This document shows, piece by piece, positions 9,441-16,413 of a DNA stretch of 37,466 bases. The DNA is taken from contig JAIBBQ010000042.1 of assembly GCA_019694595.1 (NCBI GenBank), forward strand, positions 1 to 37,466. Reading direction: 5' to 3'. The first letter of the stretch is position 1. Each line of letters starts with the position of its first letter. The stretch is from Myxococcaceae bacterium (lineage in GTDB: Bacteria > Myxococcota > Myxococcia > Myxococcales > Myxococcaceae). The notes below the pieces were generated by a model. That model was given only the letters and a program-made list of their open reading frames with translations, ran no database searches and had not been told where the DNA came from. Made by a program: the position numbers and the translations under genes.

Positions 9441-10229
9441 GTGCGGCGAGGAACCGACTCCAGTTCCGGGGCGTCACCCTCGTCGGTGAACGAGCGCAGC
9501 GAGCGCGCGAGCGCGGTGTGGGTGCCCCTGACGCTGCTGGCGTGCCTGGGTCTCGCCTTCTTCGCGTGGGACGCCGCGGTGCTCCTGCCCTTCAAGCTGC
9601 TGGCGGTGATGGCGCACGAGACGGGGCACGCGCTGGCGTCGCTCCTGGTGGGCGGCTCGGTGAACCAGGTCACCTTGCGGCCCAACGAGAGCGGCAGCTG
9701 CCTCTCGCAGATCCCCGTGGGCTTCTTCGGGAAGGTGGCGGTCTCCAGCGGCGGCTACGTGGGCAACGCGCTCATCTCCGCGGTGCTGCTGGTGCTGGCG
9801 ATCCGCTTCCGGGTGGGGCGGCCGCTGGCGATCGCCGCGGCGGCCTGGCTGGGGTTGGTCGCCCTGCTCTACGCGCGCGACCTCTTCACCCTGGGCTTCG
9901 CGGTGGGCTTCGCGGTGGTCTTCGCGCTCGCGGCGCGGCTGCTGCCGCAGCCCGGGCTCCAGGTGCTGAACCTCTTCCTGGCCACGTTCAACTCCGTCTA
10001 CGCGGCGAGGGATCTCTTCGACGACCTGTGGAACGGGCAGGTGCGCGCGCAGAGCGACGCGCAGATCCTCGCCGACGGCACCGGCATTCCGGCGCTGGTG
10101 TGGGCCGCCGCGTGGACCGCGCTCGCCCTGCTGGTGCTGGCGCTGGGGGCGCGCGCGGCGTTCGGCGGGAAGGCGAAGGTCAGCCCCGAGGCCGCATCCG
10201 GTGGGCCACGAAGTCCGGCAGTGCCTTGA
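9441..10229 (+). CDS. M50B-like integral membrane metalloprotease
   Basis: A 262-residue protein with about six hydrophobic segments. The HExxH zinc motif appears as AHETGHALAS (about residues 57-66) at the end of the first membrane helix, with GGYVGNAL following, as in the M50B-like family. Such enzymes are site-2-protease relatives, but their substrates are mostly unknown. It starts 13 bp after the cyclic-nucleotide-binding gene and is probably co-transcribed. GTG at 9441 is the furthest start; GTG at 9486 also keeps all membrane segments and would remove a polar N-terminus. The last ~16 residues overlap the end of the metallo-beta-lactamase gene by 50 bp and look like a low-complexity run-on. 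Confidence 0.8.
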   Translation: MRRGTDSSSGASPSSVNERSERASAVWVPLTLLACLGLAFFAWDAAVLLPFKLLAVMAHETGHALASLLVGGSVNQVTLRPNESGSCLSQIPVGFFGKVAVSSGGYVGNALISAVLLVLAIRFRVGRPLAIAAAAWLGLVALLYARDLFTLGFAVGFAVVFALAARLLPQPGLQVLNLFLATFNSVYAARDLFDDLWNGQVRAQSDAQILADGTGIPALVWAAAWTALALLVLALGARAAFGGKAKVSPEAASGGPRSPAVP

Positions 10230-10848
10230 GCTGGAAGTACGGGTTCTGCGCGCGCTCGCGCCCCAGTGACGAGACCTGCACGTCGCCGTAGTCGTGGCCG
10301 GGGTACAGCCGCGTCTGGTCGTCGAGCGCGCCCAGCACGCGGTGCAGGCTGTGGTGCATCGCTTCCGCGTCGCCGCCCTTGAAGTCGCAGCGGCCGCAGG
10401 CGTTGACGAACACGGTGTCACCCGAGAAGAGCGCGCCGCGGGCGTGCACGCACTGCGAGCCCGGCGTGTGCCCCGGCGTATGAATGAGCTCGAGCTCGAG
10501 GCCCCCGACGCGGATCACCTCGCCCGGCTTCACCTGCCGCACGGCGTCGCCGAAGCGCACCGCCTCGCTGAAGGCGTGCTCGCTCTGCTGCACGTAGACG
10601 GGCAGGTCGAGCTCGGCGAGGAGCGGCTCCACGCCGTTGACGTGGTCGCCGTGGTGGTGGCTCACGATGATGGCGCTCAGGCGCTTGCCGTCGGCTGCGG
10701 CGGCCTCGCGGATGGCGGCGGCGTCCCAGGCGGGGTCGACCACCGCCACCTCGTCGGAGGCCGGATCTCCCAGCAGATAGACGAAGTTCTTCATCGGCCC
10801 CAGCGCCAGCTGGCGCACATGGAGCGGTTCTGATTTCAATCGAGTCAT
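10180..10848 (-). CDS. Metallo-beta-lactamase-fold enzyme, glyoxalase II / ETHE1-like
   Basis: A 222-residue cytoplasmic MBL-fold protein. The metal ligands are visible: SHHHGDH (H64, H66, D68, H69), TPGHTPGS (H127), FSGD (D144) and PGHDY (H185). The segment NACGRCDFKGGD and the final NPYF resemble persulfide dioxygenases (ETHE1 type), which have a Cys-Gly-Arg-Thr-Asp-Phe motif here. Type II glyoxalase is the alternative, and neither assignment is certain. The ATG at 10848 is used; upstream in-frame codons would lie inside the divergent gene. Its start codon overlaps the divergent gene's start in the same CATG, so promoters must lie within each other's coding sequence if both starts are right. 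Confidence 0.85.
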   Translation of the reverse strand: MTRLKSEPLHVRQLALGPMKNFVYLLGDPASDEVAVVDPAWDAAAIREAAAADGKRLSAIIVSHHHGDHVNGVEPLLAELDLPVYVQQSEHAFSEAVRFGDAVRQVKPGEVIRVGGLELELIHTPGHTPGSQCVHARGALFSGDTVFVNACGRCDFKGGDAEAMHHSLHRVLGALDDQTRLYPGHDYGDVQVSSLGRERAQNPYFQLKALPDFVAHRMRPRG

Positions 10849-11518
10849 GGTGCGCCGCCTCGCCTTCCTCGCAGTCTGCCTGGCCGTGAGTGTGGCCGCT
10901 GCGGAGAAGCCATGCATCACCTTCAAGGCGCCTCCCGCGGCCGAAGGCGATCGACCGGTGGCGGTGGCGATCATCGTGGGCGCGCAGGGCAGCGACTACG
11001 GCTTCCAGGTGGACTTCAACCGCCCGCCGTGGGGCGACGAGTGCGGCACCCGCTGCGCGAACGCCACCATCTTCCTCGACACCGACAACAACAAGGCGAC
11101 CGGGCTCAAGCTCAAGGACCCCAAGGCGGTGGAGACGGGCGCCGACCTCGCGGTCACCATCCAGGGCATGCGCACGTACACCGAGGGCGCGGCGCACCCC
11201 GGACTCAAGGTGAAGGTGACCCAGTACACCGAGGAATCGACGAGCGTGGACACCGGCAAGGCGCTCGAGGAGCTCGACGCCCAGCAAGACGGCGAGCGGG
11301 TGAACGCGACCGGCACCACGGTGTACCTCCTGGTCGACGCCAACACCGGCGACCTGCCGTCGGGGCAGAAGGTGCGCGTCATCTACCACCCGCCCGACGC
11401 GCGCCCGCTGGTGGGCATGGCGAAGGGGCTGTCGGCGCCGGGCGCCAACCGGGTGGAGATCTTCAAGGACGGGCGCCTCACCAACCCCAAGAAGAAGAAG
11501 TCGCAGTGGGACTACTGA
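10847..11518 (+). CDS. Exported hypothetical protein
   Basis: A 223-residue protein with a clear signal peptide (MVRRLAFLAVCLAVSVAAA) followed by EKPCITF. The mature part alternates beta-like segments with Asp/Gly-rich turns, including an Asp-rich stretch FLDTDNNKATG (about residues 77-87) that could bind a divalent metal. It has three cysteines, at C24 and in GDECGTRCANA. The C-terminus is strongly basic, ending in NPKKKKSQWDY. No family is recognised; the composition suggests an extracellular or periplasmic beta-sandwich. The ATG at 10847 could be replaced by the GTG at 10850 without loss. fdhD starts 2 bp after its stop, so they probably share a transcript. Confidence 0.75.
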   Translation: MVRRLAFLAVCLAVSVAAAEKPCITFKAPPAAEGDRPVAVAIIVGAQGSDYGFQVDFNRPPWGDECGTRCANATIFLDTDNNKATGLKLKDPKAVETGADLAVTIQGMRTYTEGAAHPGLKVKVTQYTEESTSVDTGKALEELDAQQDGERVNATGTTVYLLVDANTGDLPSGQKVRVIYHPPDARPLVGMAKGLSAPGANRVEIFKDGRLTNPKKKKSQWDY

Positions 11519-11519
11519 G

Positions 11520-12380
11520 GTGAGCGAGCGGCACCCCGGCACGGGCGCGCCCCGCGGCGTGGAGCGGCGCGCGGTGCTCAAGGTGCCCGCGGGCGCCGGC
11601 GACGACGCGGTGGCGATGGAAGAGCCGCTCGAGCTGCGCGTGCAAGGTGAGGTGCTGGCGGTCACCATGCGCACGCCCGGGCGCGACGAGTGGCTGGCGC
11701 TCGGGTTCCTGCTGTCGGAAGGGCTCATTCGCAGCGCGGCCGACGTGGGGGCGCTGGCGCACTGCGGGCGGCCGGGCGACGAAGGCTTCGGCAACGCGCT
11801 CGAGGTGACGCCGGCGCCGGGCTACCGCTTCCCCTTCGACCGGCTGGAAAGCTCCCGCCGCGGCACCATCGCCAGCGCGTGCGGCGTCTGCGGCCGGCAG
11901 CGGGTCGACGACCTGATGGCGCGGGTGGTGAAGGTTCCTGCCGGCGCGCCGGTGCCGCTCCCCGTGGTGCAGCGGGGGCCCGAGGTGCTGCGCCACACCC
12001 AGGCGATCTTCGAGCAGACCGGCGGCACGCACGCGGCGGCGCTGCTCGACGTGGGAGGCGAGGTGCTCGTCGCCGCGGAAGACGTGGGCCGGCACAACGC
12101 GGTGGACAAGGTGGTCGGCGGCGCGCTGCAGAAGGGCTTGCTGTCGCGCGCGGCGGTGCTGATGGTGAGCGGCCGCGCCAGCTTCGAGATGGTGCAGAAG
12201 GCGGCGATGGCGCGGGTGGGCGTGCTCGCCAGCGTCTCGGCCCCGACGACGCTGGCGGTGGATCTCGCGGAGCGCGCTGGCCTCGCGCTGGTGGCCTTCG
12301 TGCGTGGCAGCAGCGCGGCCATCTACGGCACGAGAGACCGGCTCGCGCTCCACGCGGGCCAGCCCCGCGAGGGCGGCTGA
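11520..12380 (+). CDS. fdhD: Formate dehydrogenase accessory sulfurtransferase FdhD
   Basis: A 286-residue FdhD, which transfers sulfur from IscS to the bis-MGD molybdenum cofactor and so activates formate dehydrogenases. The catalytic Cys pair is C121 and C124 in SACGVCG. The family motif EDVGRHNAVDKVVGG is present, as is SGRASFEMVQKA. Length matches E. coli FdhD. GTG at 11520 lies 2 bp after the preceding stop; the next obvious start would still leave all motifs intact. It lies 0.9 kb from the FdhF/YdeP-type oxidoreductase, its expected client, although an opposite-strand lipoprotein gene separates them. Convergent with that lipoprotein, with 14 bp between stops. Confidence 0.94.
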   Translation: MSERHPGTGAPRGVERRAVLKVPAGAGDDAVAMEEPLELRVQGEVLAVTMRTPGRDEWLALGFLLSEGLIRSAADVGALAHCGRPGDEGFGNALEVTPAPGYRFPFDRLESSRRGTIASACGVCGRQRVDDLMARVVKVPAGAPVPLPVVQRGPEVLRHTQAIFEQTGGTHAAALLDVGGEVLVAAEDVGRHNAVDKVVGGALQKGLLSRAAVLMVSGRASFEMVQKAAMARVGVLASVSAPTTLAVDLAERAGLALVAFVRGSSAAIYGTRDRLALHAGQPREGG

Positions 12381-12394
12381 CCCTCGAGCGACGA

Positions 12395-13087
12395 TCAGGG
12401 CGCGGGGGCTTCGTTCTTGTTCCAGGTGAACTGCTGCACGCCCGGCTCCAGCGGCAGCTCCCCGTAGAACCAGTACGGCGGTGAGCCCTTCTCGCTGATG
12501 GCGGTCAGAGAGATGTCGTGGTTCAGGCCATCCATGACGCCGACGCGCACCGTGCGCCCGCCGGTGCCGGCTTCGCACGGGAAGGTCTGGGCGCCTTCCC
12601 AGGGGTTCCTGGGGTTGCTGTCCACCCGCACCTCCACCCGGTCGATTCCCGCCTCGGCGCAGGTCATGACATGGCCGCTGGAATCGGCGGGCACCGCCCA
12701 CCCGATCGACACCACGTGATCGGGCGCTCCATGGCGAGGGAGGTTCAGGTCCAGGTTGGACCTCCCGACGAAGAGATCGACCTTGAACGTCTCGGCGTAC
12801 CTGACGCCCCGGACCGAGCTGGCCTCCACGATCACCGTCTCGACGCCATCGGGGAGGTCGGTGAGCACGGTCCCTGGTGTCCGGTCCGCAAAGGTGCCGC
12901 TGCACGGGAAGCTCAGGACGGTGGGAATCGAGTCTTTGACGAGCGTCACCTGCACCGAGGTGATCTCCGGGTGCAGGTCACAGGTCCGCCCCTCCAGCCT
13001 CCAGGTCAGCCCCAGCGTGTTCCGCTGCGGCCCGCAGCCGAGCCCCGCCACCACCAACATCGCCCACAGCATCGAATGAGTTTTCAT
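12395..13087 (-). CDS. Lipoprotein with two Trp/Cys repeat modules
   Basis: A 230-residue protein from the ATG at 13087. A hydrophobic segment ends in AGLGC (C18), a lipobox-like site, so it is probably a lipoprotein. Two homologous modules about 100 residues apart follow. Each has a Trp (W29, W130), a Cys shortly after (C36, C143), a V-x-V-x-V/L strand, a second Cys (C62, C171) and a terminal L-x-x-G ... I/V-x-L/E-A strand. The same module occurs three times in the lipoprotein at 17337. The fold is probably an Ig-like sandwich with one disulfide per module. Function is unknown. A GTG at 13102 is an alternative start, but the signal begins at the ATG. Confidence 0.75.
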   Translation of the reverse strand: MKTHSMLWAMLVVAGLGCGPQRNTLGLTWRLEGRTCDLHPEITSVQVTLVKDSIPTVLSFPCSGTFADRTPGTVLTDLPDGVETVIVEASSVRGVRYAETFKVDLFVGRSNLDLNLPRHGAPDHVVSIGWAVPADSSGHVMTCAEAGIDRVEVRVDSNPRNPWEGAQTFPCEAGTGGRTVRVGVMDGLNHDISLTAISEKGSPPYWFYGELPLEPGVQQFTWNKNEAPAP

Positions 13088-13290
13088 GCGCTCGGTATGC
13101 ACGTCGCTTCTCCCGGTTTCCGACCCGCTGCTGGTGCGGCGTGAGACGCGCCGAGGACCGAAAAATTCGGCGTTCTCAGAGGGAAAACGGGCAAGAACAT
13201 TTCCGGAAAAAGCCGTGCGACGGTTTCCGCCGGGCCCCGTCGTGCCCGCGGCACTCCCCTCGCTGGCGAAATTCGGCTAGGCGACCCGAC
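13088..13290. promoter_or_regulatory. Divergent intergenic region with A/T-rich core and palindromes
   Basis: This 203-bp gap between a lipoprotein gene (minus) and the molybdopterin oxidoreductase (plus) has an A-rich stretch near 13160-13215 that stands out in this GC-rich window. It contains CCGAA-AAA-TTCGG (13158-13170) and the perfect palindrome TTTCCGGAAA (13200-13209). These are plausible regulator sites for one or both genes. No small gene is seen. Confidence 0.4.
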
Positions 13291-15546
13291 GTGTCCGCTC
13301 TCCGCCGCTTCTGGGCCTGGTTCCGCGTCCGCTTCCCGTTCGGCGTGCTCGTCGCCACCAAGCCGCGCCACTTCCGCGAGATGCTCAAGGTGCTGTGGGA
13401 GAACCGCGGCCGCTGGGGCTACGCGTGGCGCATCTTGCGACATGGCGTCTGCGACGGCTGCTCGCTGGGGCCGCGCGGGCTGAAGGACGACGTCATCCCC
13501 GGCGTGCACCTGTGCCTCACCCGCCTCAAGCTGCTGCGGCTCAACACCATGGGCGCGATGCCCGACGCGGCGTGGAGCGACCTGAAGGCCCTGCGCGCGC
13601 TCACCAACGAGCAGCTGCACCACCTGGGGCGCATCCCGTACCCGCTGCTGCACACCAAGGGCGAGCCGGGCTTCCGCCGCATCTCGTGGGACGAGGCCAT
13701 CGCGCTCACCGCGGGCGCGATGAAGGCGGCCGACCCGGAGCGCCTCGGCGTCTTCGCCTCCAGCCGCGGCATCACCAACGAGACCTATTACACGCTGCAG
13801 AAGCTGGCGCGCATCGCGGGCACGCCGCACGTCGATTCCTGCGCGCGGCTGTGCCACGCGGCGTCGACCAAGGGGCTGGGCGAGACGCTGGGCTTCGGCG
13901 CGCCGACCTGCTCGCTGAAAGATCTCATCGGCACCGACCTGGTGGTGCTCTTCGGCACCGACCTGCCCAACAACCAGCCGGTGTCCACCAAGTACCTGCA
14001 CTTCGCCAAGAAGGCGGGCACCCGCATCGTGGTGGTGAACCCGTTCAAGGAGCCGGCGCTCGAGCGGTACTGGGTGCCTTCGGTGCCGTCGAGCGCGCTC
14101 TTCGGCACCGCGCTGATGGACGACTTCTTCCCCGTGGCGCCGGGTGGCGACATCCCCTTCATCCTCGGCGTGCTCAAGGTGCTGCTCGAGCGCGGGCAGG
14201 TCGACCGGGCGTTCATCGCCGAGCGCACGGTGGGCTTCGACGCGCTGGAAGCGCACGTCGCGGCGCAGCCGTTCGCCGAGCTCGAGCGCGCGAGCGGCCT
14301 CACCCGCGCCGACTTCGAGCGCTTCGCCGACCAGTACGCGGCGGCGCGCCATGCGGTGTTCGTCTACTCGATGGGGCTCACCCAGCACCGCTTCGGCGTG
14401 GACAACGTGAAGGCCATCGTCGACCTCGCGCTCGCGCGGGGGAACGTCGGGCGGCCCAAGAGCGGCGTGGTGCCGATCCGCGGCCATTCCGGGGTGCAGG
14501 GCACCGCGGAGTGCGGCTGCGACGCCGACAAGCTCCCCGGCGCCAAGGACATCACCCCCGAGAACGTGGCGGCGCTCGAGGCGCACTGGAAGCACCCGGT
14601 GCCCGGCCGCGAGGGCCTCGAGGCGGCGCACCTGCTCGACCGCGCCGGCGAGGGCGGCGTCGACGTGCTGTACCTCTGCGGCGGCAACTACCTCGACACC
14701 ATGCCGGACCCGCTGGCGGCGGCGAAGGGCCTGGGCAGCGTGAAGCTCCGCGTGCACCAGGACATCGTCATCAACACCTCGGCGCTGGTGGAGCCGCTGA
14801 ACGACGGCGGCCAGGTGCTGCTGTTGCCGGCACAGACCCGCTACGAGCAGACGGGCGGCGGCACCTCGACCAACACCGAGCGCCGCATTCGCTTCAGCCC
14901 GGAGATCGAAGGGCCGCGCATCGGCGAGGCGAAGGCGGAATGGGAAATTCCCGCGCTCGTCGGCCGCGCGCTCCGGCCCGATCGGCCGGACCTCTTCGCC
15001 TTCCCCACCTCGCAGTCGGTGCGCGAGGAGATGGGCCGGGTGATGCCGCTGTACGCGGGCATCGAGACGCTCAAGGCCGAAGGCGAGTGGGTGCAGTGGG
15101 GCGGCGAGCGGCTGGGCACCGACGGCTTCCCCAACCTGCCCGGCGGCAAGGCGCGCTTCGCGGTGGTCGAGGTGCCCAGGGTGGAGATCCCGCCCGGCCA
15201 CTTCTTCCTCACCTCGCGGCGCGGCAAGCAGTTCAACTCCATCACCTGGGGCGTGAAGGACGGCATCACCGGCGTCGCCACGCGCAAGGCCGTCTTCTTC
15301 GCGCCAGAAGACCTCGCCCGGCTGTCGCTCGTCGAAGGCCAGGGCGTCACCCTCACCTCGACGCTGGGCCAGATGCAGGGCGTCGCCACCAGCGGGCCGT
15401 GCCGGCCCGGCCACCTCCAGGCCTTCTGGCCGGAGTGCAACGTGCTCGTGGGTCGCACCTACGATCCGGTCTCGGGAGAGCCTGATTACAACGCCTTCGT
15501 GCGGGTGCAGCCAGCCAGTGCATCCGAAGGGTTGCGCGCGCCGTAA
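13291..15546 (+). CDS. Molybdopterin oxidoreductase, FdhF/YdeP family
   Basis: A 751-residue molybdopterin enzyme related to formate dehydrogenase H and to E. coli YdeP. Starting from the GTG at 13291, an N-terminal iron-sulfur segment shows C54-x2-C57 and C75; the fourth ligand is not in the usual place, as in the YdeP-like branch. The residue corresponding to the selenocysteine of FdhF is C188 in ARLCHAASTKGLG, followed by His as in formate dehydrogenases. VVPIRGHSGVQGTAECG and the C-terminal GVATSGPCRPGHLQAFWPECN match the cofactor-binding domains. There is no twin-Arg signal, so it is probably cytoplasmic. The substrate is unknown. fdhD, mobA and moeA nearby fit an FdhD-dependent enzyme. 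Confidence 0.88.
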   Translation: MSALRRFWAWFRVRFPFGVLVATKPRHFREMLKVLWENRGRWGYAWRILRHGVCDGCSLGPRGLKDDVIPGVHLCLTRLKLLRLNTMGAMPDAAWSDLKALRALTNEQLHHLGRIPYPLLHTKGEPGFRRISWDEAIALTAGAMKAADPERLGVFASSRGITNETYYTLQKLARIAGTPHVDSCARLCHAASTKGLGETLGFGAPTCSLKDLIGTDLVVLFGTDLPNNQPVSTKYLHFAKKAGTRIVVVNPFKEPALERYWVPSVPSSALFGTALMDDFFPVAPGGDIPFILGVLKVLLERGQVDRAFIAERTVGFDALEAHVAAQPFAELERASGLTRADFERFADQYAAARHAVFVYSMGLTQHRFGVDNVKAIVDLALARGNVGRPKSGVVPIRGHSGVQGTAECGCDADKLPGAKDITPENVAALEAHWKHPVPGREGLEAAHLLDRAGEGGVDVLYLCGGNYLDTMPDPLAAAKGLGSVKLRVHQDIVINTSALVEPLNDGGQVLLLPAQTRYEQTGGGTSTNTERRIRFSPEIEGPRIGEAKAEWEIPALVGRALRPDRPDLFAFPTSQSVREEMGRVMPLYAGIETLKAEGEWVQWGGERLGTDGFPNLPGGKARFAVVEVPRVEIPPGHFFLTSRRGKQFNSITWGVKDGITGVATRKAVFFAPEDLARLSLVEGQGVTLTSTLGQMQGVATSGPCRPGHLQAFWPECNVLVGRTYDPVSGEPDYNAFVRVQPASASEGLRAP

Positions 15547-15560
15547 GACTGACGCGGCGA

Positions 15561-15592
15561 TGACACGCGCGTCAGGCGAGTTGAGGTATACC
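15561..15592 (+). promoter_or_regulatory. Candidate carF promoter with inverted repeat
   Basis: TGACACGCGCGTCA (15561-15574) is an inverted repeat with one mismatched pair. TATACC (15587-15592) lies 13 bp downstream, inside the palindrome GGTATACC (15585-15592), and is a good -10 candidate; ATGACA (15560-15565) could be a -35 at about 21 bp. The arrangement lies in the 65-bp gap before carF and may be regulated. Confidence 0.4.
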
Positions 15593-15611
15593 GGTTGCCG
15601 AGAACGGACCC

Positions 15612-16403
15612 ATGGCTGACCACAAGATCTCCATTCACCAGCAGGACGCCAAGAAGCTGGCCGCGGGCTATTCGCGCAGCTTCCGGCTGGTCGAGATCCT
15701 GTCCATCGTCTCGTTCTTCAGCATGACCGCGGTGCTGTTCTACCGGGTCAGCCACCAGCTGAACGACAAGCCCTGGCTCATTCTCGAGGCCTTCATCGTC
15801 GGCTACCTGCTGGCCGACTTCACCTCGGGCTTCGTGCACTGGATGGGCGACACCTGGGGCTCGACGGAGATGCCGATCCTCGGCAAGGCGCTCATTCGCC
15901 CCTTCCGCGAGCACCACGTCGACCAGAAGGCGATGACCCGCCACGACTACATCGAGACCAACGGCTCCAACTGCCTCATCTCGGTGCCGTGGGCCTTCGG
16001 CGCGCTCTTCATTCCCTTGGACAGCTCGGTGGGCCTCTTCGCGGCCGTCTCCATCGGCTCGATGATCTTCTGGGTGATGATGACCAACCAGTTTCACAAG
16101 TGGTCACACCTGGAAGAGTCGGAGCGGCCCGCGCTGGTCTCGTTCCTCCAGCGCTGGCACCTCATCCTCCCGCCGGAGCACCACCAGATTCACCACGCGG
16201 CGCCGTACGCCAAGTACTACTGCATCACCACCGGCTGGCTGAACTGGCCGCTCCACAAGCTGCGCTTCTTCCGCATCGCCGAGCGAATCGTCACCGGCCT
16301 CACCGGGCTCATCCCGCGCAAGGACGACATCGGCCTGTACGCGGCGCTGGCGACCGCGCCGACCCAGAGCGCGCCGCTCGAGCAGCAGACGCAGCGCCAC
16401 TGA
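15612..16403 (+). CDS. carF: CarF / TMEM189-type plasmanylethanolamine desaturase
   Basis: A 263-residue membrane protein of the CarF/TMEM189 (PEDS1) family. In Myxococcus xanthus, CarF introduces the vinyl-ether double bond of plasmalogens and is needed for the singlet-oxygen/light response that induces carotenoids. Histidines expected to hold a di-iron centre are visible: H76 in GFVHWMGDTWG, H101-H102 and H111 in REHHVDQKAMTRHDY, H162 and H166 in FHKWSH, and H190, H191, H194 and H195 in PPEHHQIHHAAPYAKYYC. About four hydrophobic segments are present. No CarQ/CarR-type genes are adjacent. It is preceded by its own promoter-like sequence and is convergent with murI, 10 bp between stops. Confidence 0.93.
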   Translation: MADHKISIHQQDAKKLAAGYSRSFRLVEILSIVSFFSMTAVLFYRVSHQLNDKPWLILEAFIVGYLLADFTSGFVHWMGDTWGSTEMPILGKALIRPFREHHVDQKAMTRHDYIETNGSNCLISVPWAFGALFIPLDSSVGLFAAVSIGSMIFWVMMTNQFHKWSHLEESERPALVSFLQRWHLILPPEHHQIHHAAPYAKYYCITTGWLNWPLHKLRFFRIAERIVTGLTGLIPRKDDIGLYAALATAPTQSAPLEQQTQRH

Positions 16404-16413
16404 GCCGAGCCTC

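Noticed and set aside
9486-9515. GAGCG-rich repeat near the start of the M50B-type gene
   Set aside because: A short irregular run of GAGCG units in GC-rich DNA; it is in frame and does not form a convincing dispersed repeat.
13141-13290. In-frame upstream extension of the molybdopterin oxidoreductase
   Set aside because: The extra 50 residues are Arg/Lys-rich without family similarity and cover a promoter-like A-rich region; GTG 13291 gives the normal start.
13841-13870. Possible selenocysteine site in the FdhF-like enzyme
   Set aside because: The codon at the catalytic position is TGC (Cys188), not TGA.
14144-14410. Short Ser/Arg-rich open frame inside the molybdopterin oxidoreductase
   Set aside because: A frame shadow: repetitive composition without start signals, inside a well-supported gene.
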